Positions 1 to 5,158 of a stretch of 5,164 bases of DNA are shown here, one piece after another. Source of the stretch: Rickettsiaceae bacterium (GTDB lineage Bacteria; Pseudomonadota; Alphaproteobacteria; Rickettsiales; Rickettsiaceae); NCBI GenBank assembly GCA_021741285.1, contig JAIOYD010000132.1, positions 1 to 5,164 on the forward strand, written 5' to 3'. Each line of letters begins with the position of its first letter. Position 1 is the stretch's first letter. The notes beneath the pieces were generated by a model. It saw only the letters and a list, made by a program, of their open reading frames with translations. It was not told where the DNA came from and searched no databases. The translations under genes were made by a program, and so were the position numbers.

Positions 1-392
1 AGCAGCCTAGTTTTACAGAAGTAGGCAACTGCAAAAAACCGTCTCGCTTATCCAAAATCTGAATAATACCAAAAAACCAGCTTATTCTCATCACGATCTT
101 TTACCAAAATAACAAAATGTTGACTCTAAACTAAAAACTTAAACAAACCTAAATTGGAATTTATCAAAAAAAACAGCGTTTCCGTTCAGGCACTATATAA
201 TAAATATACTGGCTCCTGAGACTTAAGTCTTATCGAAAGAAATATACAAAATACTTTCTAGACCAACTTTTAGAAAGCTAAGGATCACTAGAACTAGTAG
301 CTTTAGCTAATTTTATTAGATTTTTTAATGGCTAATCTAACATTCTTCTTATAACTCTTGATATCTTGCAAGCATTTTATCTTAGTCTTTTA
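1..392. other. Gene-free left edge, AT-rich
   Basis: I see no supported gene in this stretch. The minus strand has a 25-codon open stretch from about 125 down to the stop at 48, and another open stretch running off the left edge. Both read somewhat like protein, but they lie in different frames and have no recognisable motif, so they may be remains of a decayed gene. A near-match to a DnaA box (TTATCCAAA, 48-56) is present but isolated. The right part (219-340) contains the palindromes listed separately. The stretch could hold a spacer, a gene remnant or part of an origin; the sequence does not decide between them. Confidence 0.5.
219..340. repeat. Cluster of short palindromes and hairpins
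   Basis: Four perfect inverted repeats lie within about 120 bp. They are a 12-bp palindrome AGACTTAAGTCT (219-230), CTTTCTA/TAGAAAG (254-260 and 271-277), AAAGCTA/TAGCTTT (274-280 and 298-304) and TTAGATT/AATCTAA (316-322 and 334-340). The third pair encloses a further one, ACTAG-aa-CTAGT (287-298). None is followed by a clean T-tract as in an intrinsic terminator. In sequence this AT-rich, 7-bp repeats arise easily by chance; the 12-bp palindrome and the clustering make the region worth marking. A role as a protein-binding or origin region is only a guess. Confidence 0.4.
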
Positions 393-470
393 ACTATATT
401 AATTATTAGTATAGTTATTACTATACTAATAATACTATGTGTTTTATTAAATTTATATAATTAATATAGT
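393..470. repeat. Nested 14-bp inverted repeats upstream of parA
   Basis: Two perfect inverted repeats are nested. The outer arms are ACTATATTAATTAT (393-406) and its reverse complement (457-470). The inner arms are ATTATTAGTATAGT (402-415) and its reverse complement (420-433), with a 4-nt centre. The outer word recurs exactly at 1650-1663, downstream of the second partition gene, and the 12-mer TTATTACTATAC (415-426) recurs at 1627-1638. Sharing between the two flanks of the parA operon suggests centromere (parS/parC-type) or operator sites bound by the ribbon-helix-helix protein. The repeats are seen directly; the function is inferred from type Ib partition loci, whose centromeres lie next to the operon. 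Confidence 0.6.
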
Positions 471-477
471 ATTATTT

Positions 478-530
478 ATATAAATAGTTTATACTACAAA
501 TATAATATATATTATATAAACTATTTATAT
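478..530 (+). promoter_or_regulatory. Candidate parA promoter and operator
   Basis: A perfect 16-bp inverted repeat, ATATAAATAGTTTATA (478-493) and its reverse complement (515-530), ends 8 bp before the parA ATG. The 21-bp spacer contains TATAAT (501-506), a consensus -10 hexamer, but no good -35 lies 16-18 bp upstream of it. A dimeric repressor on the two arms would cover such a promoter. The arm word ATATAAATAGT also occurs at 1199-1209 over the parA stop codon. Autoregulation by the ParA partner protein is common in this type of operon; here it is inferred. Confidence 0.5.
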
Positions 531-538
531 TGTTTCTT

Positions 539-1204
539 ATGAATTTATTAAATACTAAGATTATTACAATAGCTAATCAAAAAGGTGGGTGCGGCAAAAC
601 CACCATCACTATGCAATTAGCTGGAGCATTAGGCAAAGACGCTTTTAAAGTACTTATAGTCGATGCTGATCCACAAGGAACTGCTACACGGTGGGCAGCA
701 AATGCTGATGACTCATCTCCTTTTCCTTCGCATTTAGCGGGGTTAAGTGCGGCAGGAGCTAAAGTTCATAGAGAAATCAAGAAATATATAGGACTTTACG
801 ACTATATATTAATAGATTGCCCCCCCGCAGTAGATAGCGCAACACCTCAATCCTCATTAATGATATCAGACTTAGTTTTAATCCCTATAATACCAAGTCC
901 AGCTGATCTTTGGGCAGCAGTAGGTATTCAGGAATTAATCGAAAGAATTCAGCAGATTAATGAAGGGTTAAAATCACGTATAGTTCCAAATATGTGTCAA
1001 ACTAACGTGAATTTAACAAAAGAGGTACTAGAAGTTTTAAACGGTTTTGGGATTGAGGTTACCAAAACACATTTATATCTAAGAACCGCTTATAGACAAT
1101 CAGCGGTTCTAGGCAAAACAGTCTATGACATTAAAGGAGCGGATAAAGCTATTCAAGAAATAACGGCTTTAAAAAATGAAATAATTAAAATGTTAGCTAT
1201 ATAA
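539..1204 (+). CDS. parA: ParA-family plasmid partition ATPase (short, type Ib-like)
   Basis: This gene encodes a 221-residue Walker-type ATPase that would bind nucleoid DNA in its ATP form and move or position plasmid copies together with a centromere-binding partner. The deviant Walker A motif KGGCGKTT is at residues 15-22, with signature Lys15 and catalytic Lys20. The A' motif LIVDADPQGT is at 39-48 and the Walker B region YILIDCPP at 89-96 with Asp93. There is no N-terminal helix-turn-helix domain, and the length matches the small ParF/type Ib group rather than P1/F-type ParA. I chose the ATG at 539; an in-frame TTG at 530 would add three residues but lies on the operator arm. No Shine-Dalgarno sequence is visible. 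The next gene starts 40 bp downstream on the same strand and encodes a ribbon-helix-helix protein, the expected partner class. MinD-like or other chromosome-type ParA roles are less likely given the plasmid-like context. Confidence 0.93.
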   Translation: MNLLNTKIITIANQKGGCGKTTITMQLAGALGKDAFKVLIVDADPQGTATRWAANADDSSPFPSHLAGLSAAGAKVHREIKKYIGLYDYILIDCPPAVDSATPQSSLMISDLVLIPIIPSPADLWAAVGIQELIERIQQINEGLKSRIVPNMCQTNVNLTKEVLEVLNGFGIEVTKTHLYLRTAYRQSAVLGKTVYDIKGADKAIQEITALKNEIIKMLAI

Positions 1205-1237
1205 ATAGTATAAATAATATTAACTATACAAATAGTT
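1199..1237 (+). promoter_or_regulatory. Repeat-bearing site between parA and the RHH gene
   Basis: The 40-bp gap and the parA stop codon carry ATATAAATAGT (1199-1209), which matches the arm of the parA operator. They also carry ACTATACAAATAGTT (1223-1237), which includes the inverted repeat AACTAT-acaa-ATAGTT (1222-1237). A copy of the 15-mer with one difference lies at 1632-1646. The site ends 7 bp before the next start codon. It is likely a binding site of the same regulator or centromere protein; this is inferred from the sharing alone. Confidence 0.45.
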
Positions 1238-1244
1238 TGTAAAT

Positions 1245-1622
1245 ATGAAAAAAGATATGCTTAATTCTCTTAAACATACTCTAGAGCAAGAACGTAAAGC
1301 ATCAAAAAACAAAACAGAAAAATCTATTGAAGATCGTTTTTTGGCAGCAGATAACTTGTTTAATGATTCTTCTGAATCTCAAAAATCTACTACATTAGAA
1401 ACAAAAATTAATGTTATTCGAGACACCTTTACTTTGCCAGAAAGCGATTACAATTTAATAAATATTTGTAAAACTAAATTATTAGAAAATAAAATTAGTG
1501 CTACAAAGTCAGAAATAATAAGAGCTGGACTTATTCTTCTAAATAAATTAACTGATGAGGAATTAGTAAACTGTTATAAGTTAGTAAATAAAATCAAGAT
1601 CGGTAGGCCTAAGAATATTTAA
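1245..1622 (+). CDS. Ribbon-helix-helix protein, probable centromere-binding partner of ParA
   Basis: This gene encodes a 125-residue basic protein. Residues 1-55 are polar and charged, probably flexible, while residues 59-103 fit a ribbon-helix-helix (MetJ/Arc-type) fold. That region has a short strand RDTFTL (59-64), a first helix from about 66 to 82, and a second helix ATKSEIIRAGLILLNKL (86-102) with the typical KSEIIRAG pattern. A flexible N-terminal tail plus a C-terminal ribbon-helix-helix domain is the layout of ParG-type partners of short ParA proteins, which bind the centromere, repress the operon and stimulate the ATPase. Position directly after parA supports this role. The C-terminus, KIGRPK, resembles the core of an AT-hook and may add contact with AT-rich DNA; this is speculative. 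The start is the ATG at 1245 (a second ATG at 1257 is possible), with no clear ribosome binding site. It could instead be only a transcriptional repressor. Confidence 0.72.
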   Translation: MKKDMLNSLKHTLEQERKASKNKTEKSIEDRFLAADNLFNDSSESQKSTTLETKINVIRDTFTLPESDYNLINICKTKLLENKISATKSEIIRAGLILLNKLTDEELVNCYKLVNKIKIGRPKNI

Positions 1623-1626
1623 CTAA

Positions 1627-1663
1627 TTATTACTATACAAACAGTTAATACTATATTAATTAT
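1627..1663. repeat. Downstream copy of the par-region repeats
   Basis: The short gap after the ribbon-helix-helix gene repeats words from both upstream gaps: TTATTACTATAC (1627-1638; also 415-426), ACTATACAAACAGTT (1632-1646; one change from 1223-1237) and ACTATATTAATTAT (1650-1663; identical to 393-406). TACTATA occurs twice with an 18-bp period (1631 and 1649). This makes the operon flanked by related sites, as described for the type Ib par2 locus of pB171, which has parC1 and parC2. The site may also control the following helix-turn-helix gene, whose ATG is 36 bp further on. Confidence 0.55.
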
Positions 1664-1698
1664 AATCAATCATCTTCGTTATTATACAAAACAAAAAT

Positions 1699-2205
1699 AT
1701 GCAGAATAATATTGTTATCAAAAATTTTCAACTAAGAGCAGCTCGATCTGTATTAGGAATAGGAGTAAGAGAAATAGGCCATTGCTTAGGGTTAAGCGGG
1801 GCGACAATATCTATATGGGAACACAAAGGAAACCTTGAAAATTTAAAAACATCCACTGATAACATTTTGCTATTAACTGAATTTTTTAAATCACATAATA
1901 TTACATTTCCTGACGAGCATAGTGTTGCTTTTCGTGAAGAGGTAAAAAAATCCAATAATGAGGAAGGTGTTTTGACTAGATTTCAACTTAGAGCTTCTCG
2001 TATAGCTCTTAATATGACTCAAGTTGATTTAGCTAATTTTATAGGAGTAACCAGACAAGTCATTTCTAGAGCAGAACACTTAAGAAACAATGAATATATA
2101 CGCCCTCTGGAAAAAGAATCCTCCCTTAAAATTAGGAATTGGTTTGAAAATAACAAAATATCATATAAAGATTGTTATACAATATCATTATCAGATAAAA
2201 AATAA
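1699..2205 (+). CDS. Tandem Xre-type helix-turn-helix DNA-binding protein
   Basis: This gene encodes a 168-residue protein built from two copies of an Xre/HTH_3-like unit. The first covers roughly residues 10-72 (FQLRAARSVLG, then VREIGHCLGLSGATISIWEH at 23-42). The second covers roughly 95-157 (FQLRASRIALN, then QVDLANFIGVTRQVISRAEH at 108-127). The units are spaced by 85 residues and share FQLRA-R, the turn glycine and the I-E-H end, so they come from an internal duplication. Each unit resembles the single-domain alphaproteobacterial regulators that begin LRAARALLGWSQ and end with an ALEAAGVEF-like helix (compare FFKSHNITF and WFENNKISY). One polypeptide could therefore act like a built-in dimer. 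It lies between the partition and replication genes on the same strand and may regulate either. No signal peptide, membrane segment or Shine-Dalgarno sequence is visible. Target genes cannot be read from the sequence. Confidence 0.8.
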   Translation: MQNNIVIKNFQLRAARSVLGIGVREIGHCLGLSGATISIWEHKGNLENLKTSTDNILLLTEFFKSHNITFPDEHSVAFREEVKKSNNEEGVLTRFQLRASRIALNMTQVDLANFIGVTRQVISRAEHLRNNEYIRPLEKESSLKIRNWFENNKISYKDCYTISLSDKK

Positions 2206-2217
2206 ATACGAAAATTA

Positions 2218-2246
2218 TTGACTAAAGATCGAGCATCAGTTAATCT
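2218..2246 (+). promoter_or_regulatory. Candidate promoter of the replication gene
   Basis: TTGACT (2218-2223) is a 5/6 match to the -35 consensus. Exactly 17 bp further on is TAATCT (2241-2246), a poor -10 (3/6); TATATT at 2250-2255 is better but too far away. If used, transcription would begin near 2253 and leave a leader of about 180 nt before the replication gene, which contains the structures listed next. The call rests on spacing and one good hexamer only. Confidence 0.35.
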
Positions 2247-2270
2247 CATTATATTCTAACTTATTTAAAT

Positions 2271-2307
2271 AAAAAAAGGCGCTAAGAACACAAGGAACTT
2301 AACACCT
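2271..2307 (-). terminator. Intrinsic terminator reading leftward in the rep leader
   Basis: Read on the minus strand, AGGTGTTAAG (2307-2298) pairs over ten positions with CTTAGCGCCT (2286-2277), counting two G-U pairs, around an 11-nt loop. It is followed by an unbroken run of T (2276-2271) and then ATTT. On the plus strand the same arms give two C-A mismatches and no T-tract, so the signal is one-directional. No minus-strand gene ends here, so a leftward transcript across the replication leader is implied. A TTGACT on the minus strand at 2398-2393 could be its -35, with a weak TAGTTT at 17 bp. Confidence 0.6.
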
Positions 2308-2409
2308 CATAAAACAAAAGTTTTTAGTGTAAAATAAGATATCTTTGGACGGATACTTCTTATACATACAAACTACTCTATTTTATAGAAGAAGTCAAGT
2401 AATCTTTGA

Positions 2410-2435
2410 TTTTTAGCTCCGTTATGGAGCAAAAA
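2410..2435 (+). promoter_or_regulatory. Hairpin sequestering the rep ribosome binding site
   Basis: TTTTT (2410-2414) plus GCTCC (2416-2420) pairs with GGAGC (2426-2430) plus AAAAA (2431-2435) around the 5-nt loop GTTAT, with A2415 bulged. The right arm contains the Shine-Dalgarno GGAG (2426-2429), placed 6 nt before the ATG at 2436. Folding would hide the site up to the start codon. The loop also contains most of an alternative ATG (2424-2426) that has no ribosome binding site of its own. This is a plausible translational switch for initiator level. A second imperfect pairing, ACTTCTTATA (2355-2364) with 2384-2395, lies upstream. Confidence 0.5.
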
Positions 2436-5027
2436 ATGCAAAACTTATCACTATTTGAGAGTAATTCTCAACCATTTACCGTAAATAATCACTTATCTTT
2501 TAAATTTAACAATCATACTAACCCTAAGCTTACTAGGATTTTATCTCTTACAGAGATGAAATCATACACTCCAATCACTGGCTGCGTTCTTGAACATATC
2601 ATTACGACTACCAATCTTACAAATTGTGAGAAACTCTTTTACCTACTTGGTGACAGTCTGTCTCTCGTCAATAAAAACAAAGGTAAATCTAGATCTTGCG
2701 CTCTACCGAGCGAGGACTGGGCTGAGCGTCTTGGATGTTCTAGGTCTTTAGTCTTTACAATGCAGAGAAGCTTAGTAAAGAAAGGTTATTTTATTATAAA
2801 TAAAGATTTTGATGAAATAGGTAGAAACAAAAGAAATCTTATCACTCCGACTCTTCCTGCGTCCGTATTTAATCATTTAAACGAAAAGTTTCCAGATAGA
2901 GTAGGGGATCATAACCCTTATAATTACTTCGTTGAGTGCAAAAGGTCTTATTTAGATAGAACCAAGTTATTTATTAAATTGAATTATGATATCCTCAAAC
3001 TAATTAGTTCTAATGAATATACAAATCCTAGGCAAAAAATTCTGTGGTTAGGTTTTTATACTAGATGTTATAAAACCTTTATGCTTCAAAACAGAGAAGG
3101 TGGTGAGGGTAGTAAATATAGTTACAACGGTGATTCTAGTTTTTCTTTTATTTCTTCTTACCGAGAGCTTGCCGATATGTATTCTTGTAATACCAAGCAT
3201 CTATCTAAATCTATTAGAGCTTTAGAAAAGCTTGGTTTTATAAAGGCACAAAATATTTACATTAGAAAGAGGTGTAGCGACAATTCTGACAATAGGCTTC
3301 AAGAAAGGCAAAATCGGTCTTTATGGAAAATTACTCTTTCGCTACCTGAAAGCTGTATTTTAGAGTTAGAAAAAGTAAAAAATCGTTCTAACTTAAAACT
3401 AAAGAATATAAAAGACGGGTTAGCTGCAATTGAAAATACTCTTGATCCAAAATTAATTGAGGATTGTTTAATACTAGGTGGAATCAAATTCAATTTGAAT
3501 CTAGAGCAATCTACACTGTTAAAATCATTAATTGAGAGTGGTATTAATGATAATGGCCTAGAGGGCACTAATATTACTAGTAACGGTATTTTAGACATTA
3601 TTCCTCCTCTGCCTCATGCTCCCTGCGCTGAATTACATACACAATCATATATTGATTCTGTAATGGAAGAATTGGACGCAAGCGATGCTCAAAATATAGT
3701 AGGAGTAGAGAGTAAATCAGAAGAATCTAGCGAATTAGAATATATTGATTTTTCTTCTGACAATTCTAAAACTTTATTAACTTCTTCCTCTATAGAATCA
3801 TCTCATACAGAAGTTTTTGCTAATGTGGATAAAAAAAGCGATGGAATCAAATCTGACCCTCATGTCGACAAATCCAGACTACTATTAAATAAAGACCTTA
3901 TATCAAAAATAAAAGATATTAAAAGTAACTTAGGACTTACGCCCAAGGTTCTTTTTAATGAATTTTTAAAGATGTTTACTAAGCGTGATTGTAAAAAAGA
4001 TGTAGATGGCAAGCAAAAGGGAGAGATTAGGGGTAGAGAATTTAATATCTACTCAGAGCTGATTCGAGAAAAACTTAAAATACTACCGAAAGACAAAGCC
4101 GATAAAGCTAGAAAATTTGCCTACTCCCTTGTATCTAAAGGTTTAGCTAACGGATACGCTGCAAGTCTTAATAAACACGAACTGGCAAAACAGATAATTC
4201 ATCATGCAGCGACCTGGAAACCTACTAAGCTTGGTTCTATCTCTAGGGAAAAAGAGATAGATACCGCCTTATCGGTCGCTTGGAAGAAAATAGTAGGGGG
4301 AACCTGGCAAGTTCCGTTAGAGCTAGCTAAAGCTGAAATCTTGCAGTACGAGTTTAATGCTTACAGACGGAAATATCAAGAATCGGGAGTGTTGTCTTAC
4401 GAGGCTAAGGCATTGGAATCCGATGTTAATGGTTTGTTGGGTGGATGGTGTGATTTGGTTGGTAAGATTACCGAAAGCACTAAGGCTGGGGATAGAAATA
4501 ATAAACCGATTGATGTTATGAAGGATGAATTTCGTAGAGAGAGTTGTCTTGGTACTGGGCTATATACTAATGAAACACGGGGACTAGAATTTGGTGAGCC
4601 TGATATTTTAACTACATCCGATATTATTAATATTCATCCTCTAAACAAGAAAATGCTAATTAGCAATGATTATCAATTAGGGAAAGGGGGAGAGGAGTGT
4701 GGTAATTATGAACTAGGGCAGGGAGTAGATCGTAGAGTTTCTCAACAAAACTCTTCTCTATGTTATGGTATTAGTGAAGCTGGTAATAACGTTAATTACC
4801 AGTTTGATTATGACGATCTAGAAATACAGCAGCGTAATATCCGTTCTTTTGACTTGTCACATATTCCTGAGGAGCAAAAATATCTCAAAGTAATACCTAG
4901 TGATAATGACGATAGTATGAAATTAGAGACTATCAATAGCAAAGAATATTTTGTAAAGTTAAAGGAACTTGAAATGAATGATCAAGGAGAGTTTGTTATG
5001 ACGCTGAAGCCTAGTACAAATAGATGA
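2436..5027 (+). CDS. Large plasmid replication initiator-like protein (Rickettsia-type, DnaA-like)
   Basis: This gene encodes an 863-residue, mostly hydrophilic protein, the probable plasmid replication initiator. The start ATG at 2436 has GGAG at good spacing; an ATG at 2424 and a TTG at 2406 are in frame but lack one. The N-terminal third has two winged-helix-like segments. One is at about 88-130 (LPSEDWAERLGCSRSLVFTM, then SLVKKGYFIINKD) and one at about 240-270 (SYRELADMYSCNTKHLSKSI, then RALEKLGFIK). Tandem winged helices are typical of Rep initiators that bind origin repeats. A Ser/Asp/Glu-rich linker follows at about 410-480, then a helical, Lys-rich region at about 485-690 with several Trp residues, and a low-complexity tail. 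I see no Walker ATPase or catalytic motif. As I recall, comparable large genes next to parA on Rickettsia plasmids are annotated DnaA-like because of a DnaA domain-I match. Here only the last residues (TLKPSTNR) hint at it, and the C-terminus runs into an IS66 fragment, so it may be shortened. The family assignment is less certain than the DNA-binding role. Confidence 0.68.
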   Translation: MQNLSLFESNSQPFTVNNHLSFKFNNHTNPKLTRILSLTEMKSYTPITGCVLEHIITTTNLTNCEKLFYLLGDSLSLVNKNKGKSRSCALPSEDWAERLGCSRSLVFTMQRSLVKKGYFIINKDFDEIGRNKRNLITPTLPASVFNHLNEKFPDRVGDHNPYNYFVECKRSYLDRTKLFIKLNYDILKLISSNEYTNPRQKILWLGFYTRCYKTFMLQNREGGEGSKYSYNGDSSFSFISSYRELADMYSCNTKHLSKSIRALEKLGFIKAQNIYIRKRCSDNSDNRLQERQNRSLWKITLSLPESCILELEKVKNRSNLKLKNIKDGLAAIENTLDPKLIEDCLILGGIKFNLNLEQSTLLKSLIESGINDNGLEGTNITSNGILDIIPPLPHAPCAELHTQSYIDSVMEELDASDAQNIVGVESKSEESSELEYIDFSSDNSKTLLTSSSIESSHTEVFANVDKKSDGIKSDPHVDKSRLLLNKDLISKIKDIKSNLGLTPKVLFNEFLKMFTKRDCKKDVDGKQKGEIRGREFNIYSELIREKLKILPKDKADKARKFAYSLVSKGLANGYAASLNKHELAKQIIHHAATWKPTKLGSISREKEIDTALSVAWKKIVGGTWQVPLELAKAEILQYEFNAYRRKYQESGVLSYEAKALESDVNGLLGGWCDLVGKITESTKAGDRNNKPIDVMKDEFRRESCLGTGLYTNETRGLEFGEPDILTTSDIINIHPLNKKMLISNDYQLGKGGEECGNYELGQGVDRRVSQQNSSLCYGISEAGNNVNYQFDYDDLEIQQRNIRSFDLSHIPEEQKYLKVIPSDNDDSMKLETINSKEYFVKLKELEMNDQGEFVMTLKPSTNR

Positions 5028-5158
5028 AAGATAGCCCCATCTAAGGGATTGATGGCAAGTTGGTTACGACAGATGGCGCAAAGACCATCTGTACCTTTGC
5101 GGAAATCAATATGAGTTGAAGCCATGTAAATAGTGGAAGAAGGTGTTACTTGGAGCAT
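5027..5158 (-). pseudogene. tnpB: IS66-family tnpB (Orf2), 3'-truncated fragment
   Basis: Read leftward from an ATG at 5158-5156, the translation begins MLQVTPSSTIYMASTHIDFR and continues KGTDGLCAICRNQLAINPLD, GAIF. This is the conserved start of IS66 TnpB/Orf2, including the DFRKG-DGL core, the LCA-CR segment and the NP--GA-F motif. The family would continue with an FRNRR-like segment and the WDGxG/YDGQG region. Instead the frame passes into the end of the replication gene and stops at 4984-4982 after 58 residues, against roughly 110-120 in intact TnpB. The remaining TnpB and the transposase gene downstream of it are absent on this side. No IS end or target duplication is visible at the junction, which points to deletion or recombination rather than a clean insertion. 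The rest of the element, if present, lies right of the window. Confidence 0.8.

Noticed and set aside
48..125. Minus-strand reading SQHFVILVKDRDENK... ending at a stop at 48-50
   Set aside because: Only 25 residues, with no start or ribosome site and no family match I can name; it could be a gene remnant but is not supportable.
530..538. Upstream TTG start for parA
   Set aside because: It adds only MFL, overlaps the last base of the operator arm, and the ATG at 539 gives the usual short N-terminus before Walker A.
1728..1955. Minus-strand 75-codon open frame
   Set aside because: It lies wholly inside the double-HTH gene on the other strand, shows no motif, and the plus frame has clear domain signatures.
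2336..2345. Palindrome AAGATATCTT in the rep leader
   Set aside because: Ten AT-rich bases, single copy, not placed at a promoter or start; no support for a function.
2360..2368. DnaA-box-like TTATACATA (also TTATACAAA at 1682-1690 and TTATCCAAA at 48-56)
   Set aside because: Each is one mismatch from the loose consensus and isolated; such matches are expected in sequence this AT-rich, and no cluster marks an origin.
3299..3598. Minus-strand 99-codon open frame
   Set aside because: It is a shadow of the replication gene, with Ser/Phe/Ile-rich composition typical of the antisense of a Lys/Glu/Asn-rich protein and no recognisable motif.
5069..5101. Overlapping inverted repeats ACAGATGG/CCATCTGT and CGCAAAG/CTTTGCG, considered as a terminator, switch or pseudoknot
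   Set aside because: They fall inside conserved tnpB codons (the TDGLCAIC region), have no T-tract, and the linkers are too short for a pseudoknot.
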